From assembly GCA_038237665.1 (NCBI GenBank), contig JBBRYK010000002.1, positions 1-64,000 on the forward strand: a stretch of DNA of 64,000 bases, read 5' to 3'. The notes under the pieces are model-generated. The model was not told the DNA's origin. It saw nothing but the letters and a program-made list of their open reading frames with translations, and ran no database searches. The stretch is from JBBRYK01 sp038237665 (lineage in GTDB: Bacteria; Actinomycetota; Thermoleophilia; Gaiellales; Gaiellaceae). Positions 1 through 7,904 of the stretch are shown here, in pieces. Both the position numbers and the translations under genes were made by a program. How positions within the stretch are numbered: the stretch's first letter is position 1; the number at the start of each line of letters is the position of its first letter.

Positions 1-14
1 ACCGAACCATTCAC

Positions 15-85
15 CATATGAGTGACCTCCTGACGTCAGGCCGCGGCTGCTCCAATCAGCCGCTATTTGCCTGCTCAGGAGGTCA
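15..85 (-). promoter_or_regulatory. hairpin masking a Shine-Dalgarno site ahead of an off-window gene
   Basis: TGACCTCCTGA (23-33) and TCAGGAGGTCA (75-85) form a perfect 11-bp inverted repeat. Inside it CAGGC (37-41) pairs with GCCTG (69-73), and GCGGCTG (43-49) with CAGCCGC (57-63). Read on the minus strand, the 3' arm holds AGGAGG (31 to 26), 8 nt before an ATG at 17-15 that opens a frame leaving the window; the 5' arm is its exact anti-SD. The element lies between the nfeD stop and that start. A translational switch is inference; a terminator or a repeat would also fold. Confidence 0.45.
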
Positions 86-136
86 TTCTCTTGATCAGCT
101 CGGACGGATCAGACCCAATCGCTCGGTGGATCGAGG

Positions 137-574
137 CTAAGGCGTCTCGATCGGCATGACCACCGCGGTCACGCCCTCCACCTTCATCACCTCGACGCGA
201 GCGCCCTCGGGGATCACGTCCGCGTCGTCGAAGTAGGCCTGCGCCGTCCAGTAGTCACCCCCGATTCGAACCTGCCCTCCCCCGTCTCGTGAAATGGGCT
301 TCGTGACGACACCGCGGCGGCCGGCGAGGCCGTGGACATTCGTCTTGACCACGGGGCCGCGCAGGGCCTGGGTCGCGATCCGCCGCGTCAGGCCGAGGCC
401 GACCAGCGACACGACGCAGAAGACGACCACCTGGAGCCACAGAGGCGCGCCGAGGCCGGCGATCAGCGCGGCCACGAGCCCGGCCACGCCGAAGTAGATG
501 GCCACGAACGCAAGCGTGACCGCCTCGAGAACGAGCAGGCCGACTCCGACCAGGAGCCAGACGAGCCAGGCCAC
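137..574 (-). CDS. NfeD family membrane protein
   Basis: A 145-residue protein with two to three hydrophobic segments in residues 1-61 and a C-terminal soluble domain (about 72-143) of the NfeD OB-fold type, including the typical stretch VRIGGDYW before an acidic turn. NfeD proteins partner with SPFH/flotillin proteins in membrane quality control; the 286-residue SPFH gene ends only 6 nt upstream, so the pair is one operon. This is the short NfeD form, without a ClpP-like protease domain. The family call is firm; the exact role is inferred from the partner. Confidence 0.9.
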   Translation of the reverse strand: MAWLVWLLVGVGLLVLEAVTLAFVAIYFGVAGLVAALIAGLGAPLWLQVVVFCVVSLVGLGLTRRIATQALRGPVVKTNVHGLAGRRGVVTKPISRDGGGQVRIGGDYWTAQAYFDDADVIPEGARVEVMKVEGVTAVVMPIETP

Positions 575-580
575 GGCGCC

Positions 581-1441
581 CTAGCTCTCGGCGGGCGGAG
601 CAGCGGCCGGGGCCGCACCGTCCGTCTTTGCAGCATCCGCGCCGGTCTGGAAGGCCGCTCCGAGCGCCGACACCGCTCCCATCGCGCTCAGTCCCTCCGC
701 CGGGATGAGCATCAGCTTCAGGCCCTCCACGTTCGGCAGCGTCTGCAGGTACTGGTACGCAAGCAGGTCCGGAGTGGGCTTCCCGTCGTGGATGGCCGCG
801 AAGACCTGGCGCGTGGCCTCGGCATCGCCCTGGGCGCGGAGGATCTTGGCCTCCTTGTCGCCCTCGGCGTTCAGGATCGCGGCGCGCTTGTCGCGTTCGG
901 CGCGCATCTGCTTCTCCATCGCCTCCTGGATCGAGCCCGGTGGGTCGATCGACTTCAGCTCGACCCGGTTCACGCGGATGCCCCAGGGGTTCGTCGCCTC
1001 GTCGAGGACGCTGCGCAACTCGCTGTTGATCCGGTCGCGCGAGGTGAGCGTCTCCTCGAGCGAGAGCGAGCCGATCACGTTCCGCAGCGTGGTCACCGTC
1101 AGCTGCTCGACGGCGACGATCAGGTTCGCGACCTCGTAGGTGGCGCGAAACGGGTCGGTGATCGTGAAGTAGAAAACGGTGTCCACCGAGATCGTGACGT
1201 TGTCCTGGGTGATCACCGGTTGCGGCTCGAAGGTGACCACCTGCTCGCGCAGGTCGACCAGCGGGCGCCGCAGCCGGTCGAGGAACGGGATGAGGACGTG
1301 CAAGCCCGGGTCGAGCGTCCGGCTGTAGCGGCCGAGGCGCTCGACGATGCCGGCGCGCGCCTGCGGGATGATCCGCACCGCTCGCGCGACGACGACCAGC
1401 ACGAGAGCGGCAATGACAAGGGCAACGATCAGCGGGACCAT
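581..1441 (-). CDS. SPFH/band 7 domain protein (QmcA/stomatin-like)
   Basis: A 286-residue protein with one N-terminal membrane anchor (about residues 3-22) followed directly by a band 7 domain (about 24-190) with the usual RLGRY...L.PGLH..IPF opening. A charged helix rich in Glu, Ala and Arg (about 180-225) follows, of the kind that oligomerises in stomatins, and then an Ala/Pro-rich tail. SPFH proteins form membrane-associated rings or scaffolds. It is transcribed just before the nfeD gene, the classical SPFH-NfeD pair. Start is the ATG giving the membrane anchor; nothing is missing. Confidence 0.93.
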   Translation of the reverse strand: MVPLIVALVIAALVLVVVARAVRIIPQARAGIVERLGRYSRTLDPGLHVLIPFLDRLRRPLVDLREQVVTFEPQPVITQDNVTISVDTVFYFTITDPFRATYEVANLIVAVEQLTVTTLRNVIGSLSLEETLTSRDRINSELRSVLDEATNPWGIRVNRVELKSIDPPGSIQEAMEKQMRAERDKRAAILNAEGDKEAKILRAQGDAEATRQVFAAIHDGKPTPDLLAYQYLQTLPNVEGLKLMLIPAEGLSAMGAVSALGAAFQTGADAAKTDGAAPAAAPPAES

Positions 1442-1504
1442 CGGGTCAACCTCCGAATCTGAAGGGGCGCGTCGAGTGTAGCCCCGTCGAGCCCCGTGAT
1501 GGAG

Positions 1505-2872
1505 CTACGCGGCGGTCGCAGCCGCAGCCGGAGACCGGTCGGCTCCGCGCCCGCGAGAAAGACCGAGGAAGAATGCCCACGCGAGGAGACCTCCGGCGCC
1601 GTAGCCGATCGAGCTCGCCGCGGCCGCACCACGCGCGCCGTGGTGCGGGATGAGAATGACGGCCGCGCCGACGGTGACGAGCATCGAGACGATCGAGACG
1701 GCGAGGCTCCACCAGGGCTCGCCCCGCCGAACCGAGAGGTAGACCACGAGCACGGTCACCGGCGCATATGCGACCACGCCGGGCAGCAGCAGCTCGAGCG
1801 GGCCGACCGCGCCCTCGAACTCCTTGCCGAACACGGCCGGGATCACGAACGGAGCAACCGCCCCGACCGCGCCGGCCACGAGAGCGGCGAACAGGAGCCC
1901 ACGCACCGCCGAACGCGCGATCAGGCCGGCTGCCTCCCGGTCGGTCGACGCGGAGACCACGGGCGCGGTGACGGCTGTCGCGATCGCTGCCGGGATCAGC
2001 CACATCGACTCCACCGCCTGGAGGGCGATCGAATAGACGCCGACGGCGGCGTTGCCGGTCTCCCGCCCCAGGACGAAGAGTTCGGCCCGGTAGCTGATCA
2101 GAGCGACGACCTGGACGGCACCCATCACGAGCGCCAGCCGAAGAAGCGTGAGGCCGGTCTCGTCGAGGAAGCGCGGGACCTCCGGCGGCCACCACGTGTC
2201 GTGCGCAGCAACGAGGGCAAAGACGGCGGTCACGGTCTGGGCGAGCGCCCAGCCCACGAGCGCTCCGGTTACGCCCGTGTCCAAGCCGGCAACCAGCACA
2301 AGCAGTGCGACCAGCGAGAGGACGGGCGAAAACAGCTGGATGATGTTCCACAGCCGGATCCGGCCCTCCCCGAGGAGCACGCCCGAGATCGTCTGCCAGA
2401 CGATGTTCGGGATGATTCCGAGAGCGCCGAGGATGGCGAGCTTCGTCGGGACCTGCCCGGACGCCGCTGTGATCGCGGACATCGCCGGCGCGCCGATTGC
2501 GCCGAGCCCAACGCCGAGGAGGAGCGCGCGCCGCGTCAGGCCGACGACCGAGATGCGCGGGTCCCGCATGCGGCTCGTGACGGCGACCCCGAGCTGCCCG
2601 AGCAGGCGCGAGACGATCGTCGCCCCGAGCACGACCACGACGAACTCGCCGCGCCCGACCGGCTCGAGCAATCGGCTCTGGACGACGACGAATGCCAGCG
2701 CCGTCGGCGTCGACAGGCCGCGAAACAGAATCGTCTCGAGCGTGTTGCGGCCGACGCTCTTGGCGGCCGCGAGCTCAGGGCGGCGAACGAGGTTGGGGTT
2801 GACCGGGGGCGCGACGCCGACCGATCCGCCTGGCTGGACGCCGGTCGTACCGGCTACGTCCCGGAGGGCCAT
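1505..2872 (-). CDS. polysaccharide/lipid flippase of the MATE-like (Wzx/MurJ) group
   Basis: A 455-residue, very hydrophobic protein with about a dozen membrane segments after a 40-residue Pro/Val-rich cytosolic lead. The N-terminal part (NTLETILFRGLSTPTALAF and the next helices) has the pattern of polysaccharide-biosynthesis exporters of the MOP superfamily, which flip lipid-linked sugars across the inner membrane. It stands alone, 63 nt upstream of the SPFH start, with no glycosyltransferases beside it; the amino-sugar genes near 9 kb are the nearest possible partners. Substrate cannot be read from sequence. Confidence 0.8.
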   Translation of the reverse strand: MALRDVAGTTGVQPGGSVGVAPPVNPNLVRRPELAAAKSVGRNTLETILFRGLSTPTALAFVVVQSRLLEPVGRGEFVVVVLGATIVSRLLGQLGVAVTSRMRDPRISVVGLTRRALLLGVGLGAIGAPAMSAITAASGQVPTKLAILGALGIIPNIVWQTISGVLLGEGRIRLWNIIQLFSPVLSLVALLVLVAGLDTGVTGALVGWALAQTVTAVFALVAAHDTWWPPEVPRFLDETGLTLLRLALVMGAVQVVALISYRAELFVLGRETGNAAVGVYSIALQAVESMWLIPAAIATAVTAPVVSASTDREAAGLIARSAVRGLLFAALVAGAVGAVAPFVIPAVFGKEFEGAVGPLELLLPGVVAYAPVTVLVVYLSVRRGEPWWSLAVSIVSMLVTVGAAVILIPHHGARGAAAASSIGYGAGGLLAWAFFLGLSRGRGADRSPAAAATAA

Positions 2873-2920
2873 GATCGGCGGACTATGCGGCTTTGGTCGG
2901 CCGGTTGCGCCGGCCTACCG

Positions 2921-3277
2921 TTAGGGCGGACGCCGCGGCACGCCGACGCCGGAGAGGTGGTCGAGGAGGGCGATCGGCGGACGGGCGCGGAAACAGACGT
3001 CGACGAGGATCTGGGCCGTAGTCGGTTCGCGGCGGCGAATCCGCCGCGCCTGGTGGAGGAGCACCCGGATCCGCTGGTAGCTCGGCCGCGGCAGGCGCAG
3101 GCGATCCGCCTCCGCTCCGAGCCGGCGGCAGATCTCGGCGATCGGGAGCGTACGGTCGTCGAGCCGGACGAGCGCCTTCAGCAGCCGGAACGAAATCCGT
3201 GGCGCAATCGCCACTCGGTCCGAGATCGGAGGCGCAAAGAAGAGCGGCGGCGAAATCCGAACCTTGCGGGAAGCCAT
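2921..3277 (-). CDS. small basic protein of unknown function, helix-turn-helix-like
   Basis: I do not recognise this 118-residue protein. It is strongly basic, with no signal peptide or membrane segment. Residues 25-80 look like three to four helices with a RLDDRTLPIAEICRRLGAE stretch compatible with a winged helix or helix-turn-helix, and a second basic helix RPSYQRIRVLLHQARR. It could bind DNA. Its 162-nt upstream gap holds two copies of a GTGACAC-N-GTGTCAC-like site (3334-3354, 3422-3442) that might be its own operators; that link is speculation. Confidence 0.5.
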   Translation of the reverse strand: MASRKVRISPPLFFAPPISDRVAIAPRISFRLLKALVRLDDRTLPIAEICRRLGAEADRLRLPRPSYQRIRVLLHQARRIRRREPTTAQILVDVCFRARPPIALLDHLSGVGVPRRPP

Positions 3278-3333
3278 CGCCGCACTATCGCCGTCGAACA
3301 GTCACGCGTCTGCAACAACTCCGCGCCGACTTC

Positions 3334-3442
3334 CCAAGCAACACAGTGTCACAAGCACTGGGGTCCCGACCGAAGCCGGCTCCGGCCGATCCTCTGCGCG
3401 GCCCAAGCGTCTACACCGGAGCCAAGTGACACAGTGTCACTA
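3334..3442. repeat. two copies of a 21-bp palindrome-containing site, 88 bp apart
   Basis: Positions 3334-3354 and 3422-3442 agree at 18 of 21 bases and share ACACAGTGTCAC. The second copy contains a perfect 17-bp palindrome, AGTGACAC-A-GTGTCACT (3425-3441), and runs over the ppdK stop codon (3440-3442). Both lie in the gap between ppdK and the small basic-protein gene. Spacing and symmetry suggest operator sites, but they may be members of an intergenic palindrome family, as at 48785 and 38951. No T-run follows, so a simple terminator is less likely. Confidence 0.5.
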
Positions 3443-6049
3443 GCCCCCGGCGGCTACGTACTGCGCGACGCCGCGTTCCGCCAGCGCGGCCTGCGCTGCC
3501 GCGAGCCGCGCCAGCGGCACGCGGTACGGCGAGCACGAGACGTAATCCAGGCCCAGGCCGTGGCAGAAGCGCACCGAGCTCGGCTCGCCGCCGTGCTCGC
3601 CGCAGATCCCGAGCTTGATCTCCGGCTTCGCGGCGCGGCCGCGCTCGACCGCGATCCGCATCAGCTCGCCGACGCCCTCCTCGTCGAGGATCTCGAACGG
3701 GTTCCGCTGGAGGATGCCGTCTTCGAGGTAGTGCGTCAGGAACTTGCCCTCGGCGTCGTCGCGAGAAAAGCCCAAAGCCGTCTGCGTCAGGTCGTTCGTC
3801 CCGAAGGAGAAGAAGTCGGCGAACTCGGCAATCTCGTCGGCGCGGACGCAGGCCCGCGGAAGCTCGATCATCGTCCCGATCAGGTACGGCGACGCGTTTT
3901 CCTCGGTGGCGATCTCGATCGTCAGCTCGCGGAGCCGGCTGAGCTCCTCGCCGAACGCGACCAGCGGATGCATGATCTCGACGAGCGGGGCCTCGCCCGT
4001 CCGCTCCTCGACCGCCAGCGCGGCTCGGATGATCGCGCGCACCTGCATCTCGTAGATCTCGGGCCACTGCAGGCCCAGCCGACAGCCGCGCGTGCCGAGC
4101 ATCGGGTTCGACTCCTGGAGCGCCTTGATCCGCTCCCGCATGCGGTCGTCCACCGCCTCCTCGAGCGGGGGCAGGAACTCGTGGAGCGGCGGGTCGAGCA
4201 GCCGGATCGTGACAGGGAAGCCCGCCATCGCCTCGAAGATCCCCTCGAAGTCGGCCTGCTGCATCGGGAGCAGCTGGTCGAGCGCCGCCCGCCGCTCCGC
4301 CTCGCTGTGAGCCATGATCATCTCGCGTACGACGGGCAGCCGCTCATCGGCCATGAACATGTGCTCCGTCCGGCACAACCCGATGCCCTCGGCGCCGAAC
4401 TCCCGCGCCTTGGCGGAGTCCTCGGGCGTGTCGGCGTTCGTCCGCACCCTGAGCCGCCGCATCTCGTCGGCCCACTCGAGAATGGTCTGAAAGTCCTCGT
4501 TGATGTTCGGCGGGACGAGGTCGACCGGGCCGATGATCACGCGGCCCGTGCCACCGTCGATCGTGAGGAGGTCACCCTCGCGCAGCTCACGCCCGCCGAG
4601 CTTCGCCGTCTTCCCTTCGACGTCGATCGTCAGGCCGTCGCACCCCGCGACGCACGGCTTTCCCATCCCGCGCGCGACCACGGCCGCATGCGACGTCATC
4701 CCGCCGTGTGCAGTCAGCACCCCCGCCGCCTGGATCAGCCCGTGGATGTCGTCCGGGGTCGTCTCCCAGCGCACAAGGATGACGCTCTCCCCCGCCCTGC
4801 CCCGCTCCTCGGCCGTGTCCGCGTCGAACACGATCGTGCCGCTCGCGGCGCCCGGTGAGGCGTTCAGCCCGCGCGCGGCGACCTCGAACTTCGCGGCGGG
4901 ATCGATCATCGGATGCAGCAACTGGTCGAGCTGCGCCGGATCGATTCGCGCGACCGCCTCCTCCCGGGAGATCAGGGCCTCGTCGACCATGTCCACCGCG
5001 GTCTTGAGGGCCGCGGCGGCCGTTCGCTTCGCGCTCCGCGTTTGCAGGAGGAAGAGCCGCTCGTCCTCGACCGTGAACTCGATGTCCTGCATGTCGCGGT
5101 AGTGCTCCTCCAGCCGGCGCATCGTCTCGAGGAGCTGCTCGAAGGCCTGGGGCATCCGCTCGCGCATCCGCTCGACCGGCTCCGGTGTCCGGATTCCGGC
5201 CACCACGTCTTCGCCCTGCGCATTGGCCAGGAACTCGCCGTAGAGACCGGATTCGCCGGTCGATGGATCACGCGTGAAGCAGACCCCGGTGCCCGAGCGG
5301 TCGCCCTTGTTGCCGAAGACCATCTGGACCACGTTGACGGCGGTGCCGAGGTCGTCGGCGATCTCGTGCGCCCGCCGGTAGACCTGGGCGCGCGGCGTCT
5401 CCCAGGAATCGAAGACCGCACGAACCGCGCGGCCGAGCTGCTCGCGGGCGTCCTGGGCGAACGGACGGCCGGTCTCGTCCTCGTAGATCCGCTTGAAGCT
5501 CGCGGCCAGCTCGCCGAGGTCGTCCGCCGTCAGGTCGACGTCCTGGCTCACGCCGCGCGCTTCCTTCAGCCGCCGGAGCTCGTCCTCGAACCGGTGCGGG
5601 TCGATTCCGTCGACGACCTCGCCGTACATCTGCACGAGCCGCCGGTACGAGTCCCAGGCAAAGCGAGGATTGTCGGTCCGCCGGGCCAGGCCCTGGACCG
5701 CCTCGTCGTTCAGGCCCAGGTTGAGGATCGTGTCCATCATCCCCGGCATCGAGACCGCCGCCCCGGAGCGGACGGAGACGAGCAGCGGATCCTCCGGGTC
5801 GCCGAACCGTTTCCCCGACCTCTCCTCGAGCGCCTCCAGGTGCTGCTCGACCTCGGCCTCGAGCCCGTCGGGTAACCGCTTGCCCGCGGCCATGTACGCG
5901 CGGCACGCGTCCGTCGTGATCGTGAACCCGGCCGGCACGGGAACACCGAGAATCGTCATCTCGGCCAGCCCGGCACCCTTGCCGCCGAGGAGCTCCTTAC
6001 CGCCCTCGGATGGCTCGTCGAAGTCGTAGACGAAGCGGACCCCTGCCAT
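3440..6049 (-). CDS. ppdK: pyruvate, phosphate dikinase
   Basis: At 869 residues this is full length for PPDK, which interconverts pyruvate, ATP and phosphate with phosphoenolpyruvate, AMP and pyrophosphate. The N-terminal ATP-grasp begins with GGKGAGLAEMT; the swivelling phosphohistidine site is GGMTSHAAVVARG near residue 450; the C-terminal barrel carries the catalytic cysteine in GICGEHGG (C816). The Thr of the TSH motif is the site modified by PPDK regulatory proteins, and such a gene lies nearby at 7901-8734. The long gap upstream holds a dead methyltransferase relic rather than an operon partner. Confidence 0.98.
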   Translation of the reverse strand: MAGVRFVYDFDEPSEGGKELLGGKGAGLAEMTILGVPVPAGFTITTDACRAYMAAGKRLPDGLEAEVEQHLEALEERSGKRFGDPEDPLLVSVRSGAAVSMPGMMDTILNLGLNDEAVQGLARRTDNPRFAWDSYRRLVQMYGEVVDGIDPHRFEDELRRLKEARGVSQDVDLTADDLGELAASFKRIYEDETGRPFAQDAREQLGRAVRAVFDSWETPRAQVYRRAHEIADDLGTAVNVVQMVFGNKGDRSGTGVCFTRDPSTGESGLYGEFLANAQGEDVVAGIRTPEPVERMRERMPQAFEQLLETMRRLEEHYRDMQDIEFTVEDERLFLLQTRSAKRTAAAALKTAVDMVDEALISREEAVARIDPAQLDQLLHPMIDPAAKFEVAARGLNASPGAASGTIVFDADTAEERGRAGESVILVRWETTPDDIHGLIQAAGVLTAHGGMTSHAAVVARGMGKPCVAGCDGLTIDVEGKTAKLGGRELREGDLLTIDGGTGRVIIGPVDLVPPNINEDFQTILEWADEMRRLRVRTNADTPEDSAKAREFGAEGIGLCRTEHMFMADERLPVVREMIMAHSEAERRAALDQLLPMQQADFEGIFEAMAGFPVTIRLLDPPLHEFLPPLEEAVDDRMRERIKALQESNPMLGTRGCRLGLQWPEIYEMQVRAIIRAALAVEERTGEAPLVEIMHPLVAFGEELSRLRELTIEIATEENASPYLIGTMIELPRACVRADEIAEFADFFSFGTNDLTQTALGFSRDDAEGKFLTHYLEDGILQRNPFEILDEEGVGELMRIAVERGRAAKPEIKLGICGEHGGEPSSVRFCHGLGLDYVSCSPYRVPLARLAAAQAALAERGVAQYVAAGG

Positions 6050-6113
6050 GAGCGGGGGATTTTCTCACGCCCGGGGGACTGCAGCGCGGGCGAGGAGCGC
6101 CGACAATGCGCCG

Positions 6114-6279
6114 ATGAGGCTCGACGAAGCCTGGGAGGGCATTGCCGCCGACTGGGTCCGCTGGGCTCGCGCCCCCGGCCACGACTCGTACTGCCACACT
6201 CGCCGGAGAGCCGGCCGGCCGGACCAGGCGGTGGCTGCGCGTCCCGCTCTTCCTCCACTTCCGAGCGCTGAAGCCCTGA
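6114..6279 (+). pseudogene. relic of a SAM-dependent methyltransferase (both ends, middle deleted)
   Basis: From the ATG at 6114 the plus strand reads an N-terminus typical of actinobacterial class I methyltransferases (LDEAWEGIAADWVRWARAPG, then HDSYC). About 30 codons on, the reading breaks. In another frame 6229-6279 reads RWLRVPLFLHFRALKP and then a TGA stop, which is the usual C-terminus of the same family. The SAM-binding core of some 200 residues is missing, so I read this as an internal deletion with frameshift. It ends one base before the stop of the secreted-protein gene on the other strand. Confidence 0.7.
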
Positions 6280-7731
6280 TTAGCGGGGCGGGAGCGCGCT
6301 CGCGACGAGCAGCCGGGCGTAGACGCTCGAAGACGGGCTCGCCGTCCTGGTGCCGAAGAAGACCGCGTGCGCCCGCCACCGGCCGACCGTCGGCGGCAGC
6401 CAGCTCACGGTCGCCGAGCCGTCGCCGGCGGCATGGACCGGGAAGAGCCGGAAGAACTGCCAGCCGTCGAGTGGATCGAAGCGATCGACCTGGATCCTGA
6501 TCAGGCCGCCGGCAGCGGCGCCGGTGGAGACGCGCGCAGCGAGCGAGACGGCTTGCCCCGGCCCGGACACTGCGTCGTGAGTCCCCGAGATCAGCATGTC
6601 GGTCGACGTGATCTCCCGCAGGAGCATGGCGAGCCGGTACCTGCCCCCGCTCGACTCGCGCGCGCGGACAACGGCGAAGTAGCGCCCCGGATTCAGCCGG
6701 ATACGGAGCCGCTCGCCGCCCACGTCGGCACACTCGCAGCGCAAGCGACGGCCGCTGTCCGTGACCAGCAGCAGGTCGATCCGGGCCTTGGCCCCGGCCT
6801 TGAGGGTCAATGTCAGATCGCTCCGGCTGCCCACCGCGAAGCGGTAGAGATCGACGACGTCGATCGTCCGGGCGGACACCGATCCGCGTCGCGTCTGCCC
6901 GTTCTCGATCGGGAGGCCCGGTGCGGCGTCGTCCACCGAGGCCGGCGCGACCTTGAGCCGGTAGAAATCGCGCCCGAGAACGTCGGCGGTCGCGGCCACC
7001 AGGATCGTGTAGAGGCCGCCGCCGTCGGGGCCCGGCGTGAACGTGCCGTAGCCGTTGCATGGAAGGTCGCGCAGGGGGTCGAACCCGAATGACTGCGTCT
7101 TCGGCGGATAGAGCGTCACGTGGAGACACGACCCCGGCGCAGTCGTCACCTTGATCCGGTAGGTCGTGCCGGCGCGAAGCGTTGTCGACCAGGCGTCGTC
7201 CGGATCGACCAGCGAGTCGACAGAGTCGCGGATCCCTTGGGCGGGCAGCGGCTCGCCGGGAGGCGAGGCCGGCGGCTCGGGCGCGAACAGATCGAGCCGG
7301 AAGCTGCCGGATGCGGAGCCAACGCGCTGACCGACCTCGATCAGGTAGGTCCCACCCTTCGCGGTCTCGAAGGCCAGGCGCGCGATACCTTTGTCGTCGG
7401 TCGCGTCGCAGGTCACGCTGCGGAGCTGCGAGCGCACGCGCCGGTAGACGGCGACGACGCCGTCGAGGTCGCCGCCCGCCTTCAGCCGAAGGACGACGCG
7501 GTCCGCCGAAGCGGCGGTGAACCGGTACCAGACGTTGCCCTTCTCCTTCCCGCAGAAGTTCGTGGGGTCGTCGTCCTGACGGGTCGAGCCGGCAGTCGTT
7601 CCGGTGACGCGCGCGGGCAGCGCGCCCAGCTCCTGCGCGGCGGCACGGTCGTCGTTCGGTGGTCCGGCAGCGCCCGCCGCACCGGCCAGGATGAGCGCGG
7701 CGGCGACGGCGATTACGAGCGTTCGGGAGAT
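6280..7731 (-). CDS. secreted protein with pre-peptidase C-terminal (PPC)-like repeats
   Basis: The reading frame codes for about 480 residues. The first canonical start is the GTG at 7437, but the same frame stays open upstream and encodes a clear Sec signal peptide (SRTLVIAVAAALILAG) and the beginning of the first beta-domain (NVWYRFTAASADRVVLRL). The best N-terminus is an ATC codon at 7731-7729, since the in-frame stop is at 7749-7747 and no ATG, GTG or TTG lies between. Two or three PPC-like domains follow, then an Ig-like C-terminal domain. It is probably extracellular and non-enzymatic. Confidence 0.75.
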   Translation of the reverse strand: MSRTLVIAVAAALILAGAAGAAGPPNDDRAAAQELGALPARVTGTTAGSTRQDDDPTNFCGKEKGNVWYRFTAASADRVVLRLKAGGDLDGVVAVYRRVRSQLRSVTCDATDDKGIARLAFETAKGGTYLIEVGQRVGSASGSFRLDLFAPEPPASPPGEPLPAQGIRDSVDSLVDPDDAWSTTLRAGTTYRIKVTTAPGSCLHVTLYPPKTQSFGFDPLRDLPCNGYGTFTPGPDGGGLYTILVAATADVLGRDFYRLKVAPASVDDAAPGLPIENGQTRRGSVSARTIDVVDLYRFAVGSRSDLTLTLKAGAKARIDLLLVTDSGRRLRCECADVGGERLRIRLNPGRYFAVVRARESSGGRYRLAMLLREITSTDMLISGTHDAVSGPGQAVSLAARVSTGAAAGGLIRIQVDRFDPLDGWQFFRLFPVHAAGDGSATVSWLPPTVGRWRAHAVFFGTRTASPSSSVYARLLVASALPPR

Positions 7732-7904
7732 GGTGGCGCGACCGTATCAGGCCGTCTGCGCGCGCGAAACTCCGCGATCCAGGCCGCCGCGCGGAGCCCG
7801 AGCCAGAGCGGCGTCAGGGCAACGTAGAAGACGAACACGCCGAGGGCGAGGGCGACCCACCAGATGCCCCAGCGCCACCACGGAACCTGCGGCTTGGGCT
7901 TCAC
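7713..7904 (-). CDS. small single-pass membrane protein
   Basis: A 63-residue protein with a Trp-rich membrane segment (about residues 9-35, WWRWGIWWVALALGVFVFYV), a short amphipathic stretch and a basic, Pro-rich tail. It starts at a GTG overlapping the stop of the PPDK regulatory protein gene by 4 nt, and its own end overlaps the signal-peptide region of the secreted protein downstream. This points to one transcription unit of regulatory protein, membrane protein and secreted protein. I do not recognise the family and assign no function. Confidence 0.7.
   Translation of the reverse strand: MKPKPQVPWWRWGIWWVALALGVFVFYVALTPLWLGLRAAAWIAEFRARRRPDTVAPPSPERS

Noticed and set aside
260..285. GATTCGAACC, which looks like the T-loop of a tRNA
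   Set aside because: It encodes VRIGGDYW of the NfeD OB domain, and no acceptor or anticodon arm can be paired around it.
1496..4858. 1120-codon open frame on the plus strand
   Set aside because: It runs antisense through the flippase, the small basic-protein gene and ppdK, is rich in Arg, Asp and Pro of the kind made by the reverse of GC-rich codons, and has no recognisable domain.
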